Source: JBAXBF01 sp034429745 (GTDB lineage: Bacteria; Chloroflexota; Anaerolineae; Anaerolineales; DRKV01). Taken from it: a stretch of DNA of 28,284 nucleotides. This document shows positions 15,335-23,383 of the stretch, piece by piece. The translations under genes and the position numbers were made by a program. Position 1 is the first letter of the stretch. Every line of letters starts with the position of its first letter. Where the stretch lies: NCBI GenBank assembly GCA_034429745.1, contig DAOUFY010000172.1:1-28284 (forward strand), given 5' to 3'. The notes beneath the pieces were generated by a model. The model was not told the origin of the DNA. It saw only the letters and a program-made list of their open reading frames with translations, and made no database searches.

Positions 15335-16309
15335 ATGAGAGTAGGAGTACTATATTCAAGGGTGCGCGTAGAAGAGAAACAAATCTTTGAAAGTCTCGAT
15401 CAGCGCCATATCGTCTATGATAAAATTGATGATCGGGCAATAACGTTTAATTTGGAAGATAAAACACCTTGGAAAGAGTATGACGTGATCATCGAACGCA
15501 GCATATCTTACGGAAGAGGGCTGTACGCCACTCAAATCCTGAATGCTATGGGCATCCCAACAGTCAACATGGCCCATGTTGCCGCTTTATGTGGTGATAA
15601 GTTGGCTACTTCCAATGCCCTTGCTCAAGCCGGCATACCGCAGCCTTCAATTCGGATAGCATTCGATAAACAGTCTGCCCTCAATGCAATTGAAGAGTTA
15701 GGTTATCCTGTAGTCCTTAAGCCCGTTGTTGGATCATGGGGGCGTCTTCTTTCCAAGATCAACGATCGAGACGCGGCCGAAGCCATATTGGAACACAAAG
15801 ATACCCTAGGCTCTTACCAGCATTCTATTTTCTATATCCAAAAATACATTGATAAACCCGGAAGGGACATCCGCGCTTTTGTAGTGGGCGATCAAACCAT
15901 TTGCGCTATTTATCGCTCCTCTTCGCATTGGATCACAAATACCGCTCGCGGCGGTCAAGGTGAAAACTGCCCAGTTACACCAGAGCTCAACGCGGTATGC
16001 AAAGCAGCTGCCGAAGCTGTTGGCGGGGGCGTTTTAGCCGTTGACATCTTAGAAGATCCTCAACGAGGCTATCTTGTCAACGAAGTAAATCACACCATGG
16101 AATTTCACACCCTCGCGCCTGTAACCGGCGTCAACGTGGCAGATTTAATCGTAGAATATGCTTTATCTATAGCTAAAACAAACACAAGGAAGAATGTAAT
16201 GAAGACAAAACCCTCACCCTTTCAACCTAACTTTTTCCCCGAAATGCAAAACTCTCCCTTTCACCATCCCTTGCTTCAACCATTGATGGGGGCTGCATGT
16301 CATCAATAA
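15335..16309 (+). CDS. lysX: LysX: LysW–amino acid ligase (ATP-grasp, RimK-like)
   Basis: Uses ATP to join the LysW C-terminal glutamate to AAA, and possibly to glutamate (ArgX activity). The RimK-type ATP-grasp fold is clear: GDKLATSNALAQAGIPQP begins the domain, YPVVLKPVVGSWGR supplies an ATP-binding lysine, and NEVNHTMEF provides metal-binding residues. The canonical enzyme would end near VADLIVEYALSIAK (about residue 283). Here about 40 further residues follow, rich in Pro, Phe and His, and run 13 bases into lysY. The tail may be lineage-specific or the result of a 3'-end frameshift. Substrate preference cannot be read from what I can see. AAAGGAAGG precedes the ATG. Confidence 0.93.
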   Translation: MRVGVLYSRVRVEEKQIFESLDQRHIVYDKIDDRAITFNLEDKTPWKEYDVIIERSISYGRGLYATQILNAMGIPTVNMAHVAALCGDKLATSNALAQAGIPQPSIRIAFDKQSALNAIEELGYPVVLKPVVGSWGRLLSKINDRDAAEAILEHKDTLGSYQHSIFYIQKYIDKPGRDIRAFVVGDQTICAIYRSSSHWITNTARGGQGENCPVTPELNAVCKAAAEAVGGGVLAVDILEDPQRGYLVNEVNHTMEFHTLAPVTGVNVADLIVEYALSIAKTNTRKNVMKTKPSPFQPNFFPEMQNSPFHHPLLQPLMGAACHQ

Positions 16310-17337
16310 AAGTATCCATCGTCGGCGCATCCGGCTACACCGGAGGCGAGCTTTTACGCCTGCTCTTAGAGCATCCTTATGTCGAAATCGGTCAAGTTAC
16401 ATCCGAAAATCATGTGGGAGAGTATTGCTATCAGCAGCACCCGAACCTGCGCAAACGATCAACCCTCAAATTCAGTTCGCGTCAGGTTCTAGAGCCATGC
16501 GATGTGCTTTTCCTTGCCCTACCGCATGGAGAGAGTCTAAAACAAATTGACCATTATTCACAATTGGCTGAGCGCATCATTGATCTTTCGGCAGATTTCC
16601 GTTTGCGAGACGCTTCACTGTACCTCAAGTATTATGAAGCAGAGCACAGTTCTCCACAATGGTTGAATAAGTTTGTATATGGGTTGCCGGAACTCCATCG
16701 CGAAGAATTGCGCTCCGCTCGTTATGTCAGCGGAGTCGGCTGCAATGCTACAGCTGCCAATCTCGCTCTTTATCCGCTTGTAAAAGAAGGATTGCTTGAT
16801 CAAACCCAAGCTATAATTGTAGATATCAAAGTAGGTTCTTCAGAAGGGGGAGCAACGCCTAATCCTGGATCACATCATCCTGCCCGCAGCGGCGTTATCC
16901 GCACCTTCTCTGCTCATGGGCATCGCCATACAGCTGAAGTGATCCAAGAAATGGGACTGCAAAATGTCCATCTCACCATCACTTCAGTTGATCTAATCCG
17001 CGGTGCGCTTGCTGCAGCACACACCTTTGTCAAAGAAGGTGTTACCGAAAAAGACCTGTGGAAGATTTACCGACAATGGGCAGAACAAGAGCCCTTTATT
17101 CGATTAGTCAAAGACCGGCGCGGTATTTACCGTGTACCGGAACCAAAAATACTAGCCGGCACAAACTACGCCGATGTTGGCTTTGAAATTGATCCCTCAA
17201 GCCGAAGGGTAGTAAGTTTAGCCGCTATTGATAATCTCATGAAAGGAGCCGCCGGCACTGCCGTCCAATGCATGAATATCATGTGTGGCTTTGAAGAAAC
17301 AACCGCGCTTACCTTCAGCGGCTTGCATCCAATATAA
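16297..17337 (+). CDS. lysY: LysY/ArgC: LysW-linked aminoadipyl/glutamyl phosphate reductase
   Basis: NADPH-dependent reduction of the acyl phosphate on LysW to the semialdehyde; the same family member works on LysW-glutamyl phosphate where arginine is made this way. It has 346 residues. GASGYTGGELLRLLLEHP (about residues 9-26) is the nucleotide-binding loop and the catalytic Cys149 lies in SGVGCNATA. GSSEGGATPNPGSHHPARSG (about 185-204) fits the LysY/ArgC type. It overlaps lysX by 13 bases, so the two are translationally coupled. Confidence 0.93.
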   Translation: MSSIKVSIVGASGYTGGELLRLLLEHPYVEIGQVTSENHVGEYCYQQHPNLRKRSTLKFSSRQVLEPCDVLFLALPHGESLKQIDHYSQLAERIIDLSADFRLRDASLYLKYYEAEHSSPQWLNKFVYGLPELHREELRSARYVSGVGCNATAANLALYPLVKEGLLDQTQAIIVDIKVGSSEGGATPNPGSHHPARSGVIRTFSAHGHRHTAEVIQEMGLQNVHLTITSVDLIRGALAAAHTFVKEGVTEKDLWKIYRQWAEQEPFIRLVKDRRGIYRVPEPKILAGTNYADVGFEIDPSSRRVVSLAAIDNLMKGAAGTAVQCMNIMCGFEETTALTFSGLHPI

Positions 17338-17367
17338 TCGAAAAAAACAGATCCACGCAAATTGACG

Positions 17368-17401
17368 TTTGTATGAATCTGATATTTGTATGCATCTGAT
17401 A
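17368..17401. repeat. Tandem 17-base repeat between lysY and lysZ
   Basis: TTTGTATGAATCTGATA is followed directly by TTTGTATGCATCTGATA, with one difference. TTGACG sits immediately before (17362-17367), but no -10 is placed well for it. The second copy contains ATG 17390, which opens a 12-codon ORF with four lysines and one arginine whose TGA (17426-17428) overlaps the lysZ start codon. Confidence 0.85.
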
Positions 17402-17424
17402 AAAATAGAAAGAGGAAAAAACAA

Positions 17425-18228
17425 ATGATTGTTGTAAAAATTGGCGGTGCAAAAGGTGTAAACCTAGCCTCAATTTGCCAAGACATAGCTATCTTAAAAC
17501 AACAAGGAGAACAAATCGTCCTAGTTCATGGCGGATCAGGAGAGGTAAATGACATTTCTGAGAAGTTGGGTTATCCACCGCGCTTTCTAACAGCTGTCTC
17601 CGGTTATACTAGCCGTTATACCGATCGCCCAACCCTTGAAATTTTTTGCATGGTAACCAACGGTAAAATTAATACAATGCTAGTTGAAATGCTGCAAAAG
17701 GTTGGGGTTAACGCCTTAGGACTCAGTGGCGTAGATGGCAGACTTATGGAAGCTAAACGCAAAGAAGCTGTGCGAGTAATTGAAAATGGAAAGCAGCGCC
17801 TTATTCGCGATGACTATACCGGCCGGGTGGAAACGGTGAATACAGCTTTGCTGCAAACCCTAATAGATGGTGGCTATATGCCCGTCATCGCTCCGATTGC
17901 TATTTCCTCAGATAACGAAGCCTTAAATGTAGATGCTGATCGTGCAGCTGCGATGGTAGCCGGTGCACTGAAAGCTGAGCAGCTTATTCTTTTGACCAAT
18001 GTACCAGGCTTGTTGAAAGAGTTTCCTGATGAAAGCACCTTGATCCATCACATTGATAAAACAAAAGTTGAACAAGCTATGGCTTTTGCAGAAGGACGTA
18101 TGAAGAAAAAAGTACTTGGTGCATGTGAAGCTTTCAATCTTGGCGTCGCAAAAGTTGTTTTTGCTGACGGCAGGGTTGAACATCCACTTGTGGATGCTTT
18201 AGCCGGCAAAGGTACAGTAATCTCATAA
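17425..18228 (+). CDS. lysZ: LysZ/ArgB: LysW-linked aminoadipate/glutamate kinase
   Basis: Phosphorylates the side-chain carboxylate of LysW-bound AAA (or glutamate). I chose ATG 17425 (267 residues) because AAAGAGGAAA sits at the right distance and MIVVKIGGAKG is the normal N-terminus of the amino-acid kinase fold; a TTG 39 bases upstream would add only a run of basic residues. KIGGAKG and HGGSGEVNDISEKLG are the ATP and substrate loops, and the segment NVDADRAAAMVAGALKAEQL, then ILLTNVPGLL, closes the nucleotide site. HGGSG in place of HGGGP and the short length fit LysZ rather than standard N-acetylglutamate kinase. Confidence 0.93.
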   Translation: MIVVKIGGAKGVNLASICQDIAILKQQGEQIVLVHGGSGEVNDISEKLGYPPRFLTAVSGYTSRYTDRPTLEIFCMVTNGKINTMLVEMLQKVGVNALGLSGVDGRLMEAKRKEAVRVIENGKQRLIRDDYTGRVETVNTALLQTLIDGGYMPVIAPIAISSDNEALNVDADRAAAMVAGALKAEQLILLTNVPGLLKEFPDESTLIHHIDKTKVEQAMAFAEGRMKKKVLGACEAFNLGVAKVVFADGRVEHPLVDALAGKGTVIS

Positions 18229-18242
18229 CAAAGCGAGGGACA

Positions 18243-19442
18243 ATGATTCAGCACATACTCGACTCATTTGCTTCTATCCAAGCACTCGAAGACAACCATA
18301 CGAGTGGCTTATACACTAAACGGAAAATCGCCATTGTCCGCGGCGAAGGAGCGCATTTATGGGATAGCGAGGGCAAGGAATATATTGATTGTGTCGGTGG
18401 TCAGGGGGCTGCTAATCTTGGGCATGCCAATCCGGCTGTTGCAGAAGCAATTTGCGCCCAAGCTCAGCGCCTCATCTCTTGCCCAGAGATGTTTTATAAC
18501 AGCCAACGCGCCCTTGTGGAAGAGCGATTAAGCAAGCTGACAGGCTTGCAGCGCGTCTATTTATGCAATTCCGGCACCGAAGCCGTAGAGGCAGCCTTAA
18601 AGTTTGCGCGTCTGCTCAGCCGGCGCACGCAAATTATTGCTGCTATGCGCGCCTTTCATGGACGCACCTTTGGCTCTCTCTCCGCCACATGGGAAAAGAA
18701 ATATCGCGAACCTTTTTTGCCGCTTGTCCCAGACTTCCAACACATTCCTTACAACGACAGCGCAGCACTAGAACAAGCTGTCAGCGACAAAACTGCCGCG
18801 GTCATTTTAGAAGTAGTTCAAGGTGAAGGCGGAGTAAGACCCGCCACGGCAGCTTTTTTACAGGCAGCTCAAGAGATTTGCCAAAAACACCAAGCCCTTT
18901 TTATTATTGATGAAGTGCAAACAGGGTTTGGAAGGACAGGCAAAATGTTTGCTCATCAGCACTACAATCTCAAGCCCGATTTGCTTTGCTTGGGCAAATC
19001 CATTGGCGGTGGTGTTCCGATGGGCGCAACACTTATTTCCGAGAAATGGGGAACATTGTCCCCTCAAGTACATGGCTCAACTTTTGGCGGCAACCCTTTA
19101 GCCTGCGCTGCTTCTTTAGCCGCGATTCAGTATATTGAAGACAACCAACTGCCAGAAAGAGCAAAAGAGCTAGGGACATGGTTCATCGAAGAACTGCGCA
19201 GCATAAACGCCCCTGTCATCCGCGAAGTTCGCGGCTTGGGGTTGATGATTGGCATAGAACTGAAGCAAAAAGTTACCCCCTATTTGCAAGCATTGATGGA
19301 AAAGGGAGTACTGGCTTTGCCGGCTGGCTTAACCGTTATGCGCTTTCTGCCGCCGCTCGTAATCTCCAAAGAAGATCTAAAACTGGTACTAGCCGCGGTA
19401 CGCGAGGTGCTTTTCTCGGTCCAAGAAGAAAACGCTGACTAG
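18243..19442 (+). CDS. lysJ: LysJ/ArgD: LysW-linked semialdehyde aminotransferase
   Basis: PLP-dependent, class III aminotransferase that converts LysW-aminoadipate semialdehyde to LysW-lysine (and the glutamate analogue to LysW-ornithine). It has 399 residues. DCVGGQGAANLGHANPAV and CNSGTEAVEAALKFAR are cofactor-binding segments, IIDEVQTGFGRTG carries the aspartate that contacts the PLP ring nitrogen, and Lys252 in LCLGKSIGGGVPMGA forms the Schiff base. HGSTFGGNPLACAA is also typical. It begins 14 bases after lysZ with GAGGGA as ribosome-binding site. Confidence 0.94.
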   Translation: MIQHILDSFASIQALEDNHTSGLYTKRKIAIVRGEGAHLWDSEGKEYIDCVGGQGAANLGHANPAVAEAICAQAQRLISCPEMFYNSQRALVEERLSKLTGLQRVYLCNSGTEAVEAALKFARLLSRRTQIIAAMRAFHGRTFGSLSATWEKKYREPFLPLVPDFQHIPYNDSAALEQAVSDKTAAVILEVVQGEGGVRPATAAFLQAAQEICQKHQALFIIDEVQTGFGRTGKMFAHQHYNLKPDLLCLGKSIGGGVPMGATLISEKWGTLSPQVHGSTFGGNPLACAASLAAIQYIEDNQLPERAKELGTWFIEELRSINAPVIREVRGLGLMIGIELKQKVTPYLQALMEKGVLALPAGLTVMRFLPPLVISKEDLKLVLAAVREVLFSVQEENAD

Positions 19443-19492
19443 GTGCCTTCAGCATTTATCCTAACTTTTCATTGAATGCCTAAGTTGTATTT

Positions 19493-20560
19493 ATGCTAAC
19501 ATACTCTCCTCCAGAAGAAGACAAAGAAATCTTCTTGCTTGAAGAACTCTTGAAACGCTACAGTCCAACATATCAAGAGCAAGAAGCGGTTGAGGTTCTG
19601 ATTGAAGCCATGCGTCAGTGGGGGTTTGACACTCATATTGATGAAGTTGGCAACGCCATTGGCAGCATTGGGAATGGAACAAAAGAAATCATTATGCTTG
19701 GGCATATAGACACTGTAGAAGGTAATATACCGGTTCAGCGTCAAGGCGATCTTCTTTTCGGACGCGGCAGTGTTGACGCAAAAGGTCCTTTAGCCTGCTT
19801 TACTTCAGCGGCAGCACGCCTGGGCTTTCAAACAGATTGGAAATTGACAGTCATCGGGGCAGTTGGTGAAGAAGGTGATTCGCGCGGCGCAAAATACCTT
19901 TGCCATCGTTATCAACCCAATTTCCTCATCATCGGTGAACCTAGCGGCTGGGAAAGAATCGCTTTGGGCTACAAAGGCAGTGCTTGGTGCTCCCTGACCG
20001 CGAAGCAATACCAAGCTCATTATGCTGCAGCCGCAAAAACTGCTTGTGATCTGGTATTTGACGCTTGGGCTAGCCTTAGAGCATATGCTCATCACTTCAA
20101 CCAAAATAAACCCAAAGTTTTTGATCAGCTCACAGCAACTCTCACGGAAATATCCTCTCACAATGACGGTTTTGAGCAAACCGCCGCCATCAAGCTCAAT
20201 TTACGCCTACCGCCGGATTTCGCGCTGGAAGACATGCTAACAGCCCTTGCTTTTGATGAAAACATTCACATCCATATAGAAGATGAAATTCAAGCATATC
20301 GGGCAGAGAAAAATTCTCCATTAGTGCGCGCTTTTCTATCCGCTATCCGAGCCGCAGGAGGACAACCGGGGTTTACCTTGAAAAGCGGCACTTCTGATAT
20401 GAATATTGTCGCCCCAATATGGAATTGCCCGACTGTCGCTTACGGACCCGGCGATTCTTCATTAGACCATACTCCTCATGAACATATCTCTATTACTGAA
20501 TACAAGCAAAGCATTAACATTCTCGAAAAAGTTCTGCGCCAAATTTGTAGTCAGAATTGA
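19493..20560 (+). CDS. lysK: LysK/ArgE: LysW-lysine/LysW-ornithine hydrolase
   Basis: Zinc carboxypeptidase-like hydrolase (M20 family) that releases lysine, or ornithine, from LysW and regenerates the carrier. It has 355 residues. Metal ligands are visible in LGHIDTVEG, GRGSVDAKGPLA, GEEGDSRGAKYL, GEPSGW and HTPHEHIS near the C-terminus. No clear ribosome-binding site precedes ATG 19493, and the 50-base gap after lysJ shows no promoter. It is the last gene of the arginine-attenuated unit; no terminator was found after it. Confidence 0.92.
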   Translation: MLTYSPPEEDKEIFLLEELLKRYSPTYQEQEAVEVLIEAMRQWGFDTHIDEVGNAIGSIGNGTKEIIMLGHIDTVEGNIPVQRQGDLLFGRGSVDAKGPLACFTSAAARLGFQTDWKLTVIGAVGEEGDSRGAKYLCHRYQPNFLIIGEPSGWERIALGYKGSAWCSLTAKQYQAHYAAAAKTACDLVFDAWASLRAYAHHFNQNKPKVFDQLTATLTEISSHNDGFEQTAAIKLNLRLPPDFALEDMLTALAFDENIHIHIEDEIQAYRAEKNSPLVRAFLSAIRAAGGQPGFTLKSGTSDMNIVAPIWNCPTVAYGPGDSSLDHTPHEHISITEYKQSINILEKVLRQICSQN

Positions 20561-20570
20561 ACATTGCGTT

Positions 20571-20576
20571 TATAAT
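20571..20576 (+). promoter_or_regulatory. Possible -10 element of the glycan operon
   Basis: A perfect TATAAT lies 10 bases after the lysK stop codon and 54 bases before the GT2 start. No acceptable -35 is found 16-18 bases upstream, so the glycan genes may also depend on read-through from lysK. Confidence 0.4.
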
Positions 20577-20630
20577 ACTCCCCAATAAGCCAAATCTTAC
20601 AATACAATATAAGGAAAACGCGTACGCACT

Positions 20631-21581
20631 ATGTATAAAGAGAAGACTGTCGGCGTTGTTGTACCGGCATATAACGAGGAAAGACTCATCGGTCGTACAA
20701 TTGAAACTATGCCTGACTTCGTTGACAAAATCATCATTATTGACGACGGAAGCACCGATCGGACCGCTCAAATCGTTCAAGAATACCAGCAGCAGCAACC
20801 AGAACGCATTATCCTTATTCGGCATGAAACTAATCAAGGAGTAGGAGGAGCCATCGCCAGCGGTTACATTTGGTGCCGCGACGCTGATCTAGATATGGCT
20901 GCGGTAATGGCAGGTGATGCCCAAATGGACCCTCAAGACCTGCCGGCGCTTCTCGACCCAGTCGCGGCGGGAGAAGTGGATTACACCAAAGGCAATCGTC
21001 TCATCTCCGGTGAAGCATGGAAAAAGATACCCAAACTGCGTTATTTAGGCAATGCAGTGCTCACCATGCTTACCAAAATTGCCTCTGGTTACTGGCACGT
21101 AGCTGACTCGCAAAGCGGCTACACAGTCATCAATAAGCGCGCTCTGCACGCCATTAATTGGCACAGCATGTACAAAGGGTATGGACAACCAAATGACCTG
21201 CTTGTTCGCCTCAACATTCACAACATGCGTGTCCGAGATGTAGAGATAAAACCAGTCTATGGCATTGGAGAAAAATCCGGCATCCATCCTTTAGCGATCA
21301 TTCCTCGTTTAAGCTGGTTGATCATCAAGCTGTTTGTATATCGTATGTGGCAAAAATATGTGATACGCGACTTTCATCCCTTGATCTTCTTCTACTTACT
21401 GGCTTTCACGCTGATCTTCCTCAGCATTCCTCTAACCATCCGTTTGATATGGATCACGATTGAAAAGCACAATGTACCTCCAGTTAATGCTCTTGCTCTT
21501 ATTTTCATTCTGATCATGGGAGTTCAATCTCTATTCTTTGCCATGTGGTTCGACATGAGTTATAATCAAGATTTAAAGTAG
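20631..21581 (+). CDS. GT2 glycosyltransferase with C-terminal membrane helices
   Basis: Membrane-anchored transferase that probably moves a sugar from a nucleotide sugar to a lipid carrier, like dolichol-phosphate mannosyltransferase-type enzymes. It has 316 residues. VVVPAYNEERLIG opens the GT-A fold, DDGSTD is at residues 38-43, GDAQMDP (Asp96) is the metal-binding DxD-like motif, and DSQSGYTVI is typical of the group. About residues 245-272 and 280-303 form two membrane helices. AAGGA lies 15 bases before the ATG, rather far. It is the first gene of a glycan operon that continues to 27050. Donor and acceptor are unknown. Confidence 0.88.
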   Translation: MYKEKTVGVVVPAYNEERLIGRTIETMPDFVDKIIIIDDGSTDRTAQIVQEYQQQQPERIILIRHETNQGVGGAIASGYIWCRDADLDMAAVMAGDAQMDPQDLPALLDPVAAGEVDYTKGNRLISGEAWKKIPKLRYLGNAVLTMLTKIASGYWHVADSQSGYTVINKRALHAINWHSMYKGYGQPNDLLVRLNIHNMRVRDVEIKPVYGIGEKSGIHPLAIIPRLSWLIIKLFVYRMWQKYVIRDFHPLIFFYLLAFTLIFLSIPLTIRLIWITIEKHNVPPVNALALIFILIMGVQSLFFAMWFDMSYNQDLK

Positions 21582-21622
21582 AGCAATATCATTTTATCTA
21601 CTGTAGAAGGAAATAACACCTC

Positions 21623-22756
21623 ATGACACGCGCATATCAACGCTGTACTCGCTGCATACTTGATACAACCATCGAAAGCATCCGCTTCGATGACAATGGC
21701 GTTTGCAATTTTTGCAAGATTCATGACGAACTGGAAAAGAATTATCCAACCGGTGAAGCCGGCTGGAGGTACATCGAATCCTTAGCCCAGAAAATCAAGC
21801 AAGAACACAAGCATAAGCCTTATGATTGCATTGTTGGTGTCAGTGGCGGAAGAGACAGCACGTATGTACTCTATTTAACCGTCAAGCTTGGGCTTCGTCC
21901 TTTGGCTGTACACTTTGATAATGGCTGGAACTCAGAAATCGCAGTATCCAACATTAAAAATGCCGTAACCCGCCTCAATGTTGACCTCTACACCCATGTC
22001 GCCGATTGGGAAGAATTCAAATCGCTACAGCTAGCCTTCCTAAAAGCCTCAGTATCTGACGCTGAGATACCTACAGATGTTGCTATTTTGGCTACACTCC
22101 ATCAAGCTGCCGCACGCGAGGGTGTGCGCTATATCATGAATGGTCATTCTTTCCGTACAGAAGGTCTGGTTCCTATTTGCTGGACCTATATGGAGGGCAA
22201 ATATATTCAAAGTGTGTATCAAACCTTTGGGGGAAAAGCTCTAAAAACTGTGCCCAACTTCACCTTATGGGATTATATTCACTACACCTTGCTGCGCGGC
22301 ATCCAAATTATTCCTCTCCTCAATTATGTAGATTACCAGCATGATCGTATTCAGCGCATTCTCGAAGACGAGCTAGGCTGGCAATACTATGGAGGACACC
22401 ATCACGAATCATACTATACCCACTTTTTCCAATCCTACTATTTGCCGCAAAAATTTAATATTGACAAGAGGTTGCTGGAATATTCTGCATTGATCCGCAG
22501 TGGGCAGCTTAGCCGCGAAGAAGCTCTAGAAAAAATTAAAGCCCCCTATCCCTTTAATGAAGAATTGGTTGAGTATGCTTTAAATAAATTAGGGCTTTCT
22601 ATCGAGGAATTTAACGCTATTATGGCTGCCCCTAAGAAGAGCTTTAATGATTATGCTACTTATTACCCTATGATTTCTGCTCTTAGGCTGCCGGTTAAAA
22701 TCGCCACTGAACTCAATTTAGTCCCCAAGCTGCTTTACCTCAAAATGCTAGGATAG
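21623..22756 (+). CDS. wbuX: N-acetyl sugar amidotransferase (WbuX/PseA/WbpG-like)
   Basis: ATP-dependent enzyme that uses ammonia to convert an N-acetyl group of a nucleotide sugar to an acetamidino group. It has 377 residues. An N-terminal zinc ribbon is formed by Cys8, Cys11, Cys28 and Cys31 (RCTRC and GVCNFCK), and the PP-loop SGGRDS (residues 74-79) marks the N-type ATP pyrophosphatase fold, as in asparagine synthetase. NGHSFRTEGL is also typical of the family. The next two genes are HisH-like and HisF-like, the known ammonia-delivery partners of this family in O-antigen loci. The modified sugar cannot be named because no sugar-building genes are in the window. Confidence 0.9.
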   Translation: MTRAYQRCTRCILDTTIESIRFDDNGVCNFCKIHDELEKNYPTGEAGWRYIESLAQKIKQEHKHKPYDCIVGVSGGRDSTYVLYLTVKLGLRPLAVHFDNGWNSEIAVSNIKNAVTRLNVDLYTHVADWEEFKSLQLAFLKASVSDAEIPTDVAILATLHQAAAREGVRYIMNGHSFRTEGLVPICWTYMEGKYIQSVYQTFGGKALKTVPNFTLWDYIHYTLLRGIQIIPLLNYVDYQHDRIQRILEDELGWQYYGGHHHESYYTHFFQSYYLPQKFNIDKRLLEYSALIRSGQLSREEALEKIKAPYPFNEELVEYALNKLGLSIEEFNAIMAAPKKSFNDYATYYPMISALRLPVKIATELNLVPKLLYLKMLG

Positions 22757-22762
22757 AAGATT

Positions 22763-23380
22763 ATGGTAGTGATTGTTGACTATGGTATGGGGAACTTGCG
22801 TTCTGTGTTGCATAAACTGCAGAAGGTAGGTGCGCCGGCTATCCTTTCCTCCGAAGTAAAAGAGATTGAGCAAGCCGAAAAGATTATCCTGCCAGGCGTA
22901 GGGGCTTTTGCAGCTGGCATGAAAAACCTTTCCGATTTTGGGCTTCTGCCTGTCCTAAACTATAAAGTGTTGGTTGAAAAAACACCCATTCTAGGCATTT
23001 GCTTAGGAATGCAGCTTTTCGCTAAGAGCAGCACAGAAGGCAATGCTGATGGATTGGGGTGGCTCAATGCCGAAGTTCAGCGCTTTGATTTTTCCCAACT
23101 CTCTGCACCTCCACGCATTCCCCATGTTGGGTGGAACACAGTCAATATCCATAAAACCAGCATATTATTTGAAGGCGTGCAAAGCGATCAGCGTTTTTAT
23201 TTCACTCATTCGTACCACCTTACAACCCCTGATCAAGATATTGTGCTGGCTACGACAACTTATGGTTACCCTTTTATATCAGCAGTCCAATCTGAGAACA
23301 TTTATGGCGTTCAATTTCATCCTGAGAAAAGTCATCGGCGAGGACTGATCGTCTATCAAAATTTTATCAATAAGTCATAA
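22763..23380 (+). CDS. hisH: HisH-like glutamine amidotransferase for sugar amidation
   Basis: Class I glutaminase that releases ammonia from glutamine. It has 205 residues and a complete triad: Cys80 in GICLGMQLF, and His186 and Glu188 in GVQFHPEKS. DYGMGNLRSV at the N-terminus is standard for HisH. It starts six bases after wbuX and three bases separate it from the HisF-like gene, so the three are translationally linked. With no other histidine gene nearby and a catalytically altered HisF partner, it most likely serves the sugar amidotransferase rather than histidine synthesis. Confidence 0.88.
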   Translation: MVVIVDYGMGNLRSVLHKLQKVGAPAILSSEVKEIEQAEKIILPGVGAFAAGMKNLSDFGLLPVLNYKVLVEKTPILGICLGMQLFAKSSTEGNADGLGWLNAEVQRFDFSQLSAPPRIPHVGWNTVNIHKTSILFEGVQSDQRFYFTHSYHLTTPDQDIVLATTTYGYPFISAVQSENIYGVQFHPEKSHRRGLIVYQNFINKS

Positions 23381-23383
23381 ATT

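Noticed and set aside
17386..17424. Upstream TTG start for lysZ adding 13 basic residues
   Set aside because: ATG 17425 has a proper ribosome-binding site and gives the normal kinase N-terminus.
17166..17486. 106-codon minus-strand ORF across the lysY end and lysZ start
   Set aside because: It overlaps two certain genes and their conserved regions; no sign of independent coding.
19805..20179. 124-codon ORF on the minus strand inside lysK
   Set aside because: It is opposite a well-conserved gene, has no family features and no ribosome-binding site; a shadow frame.
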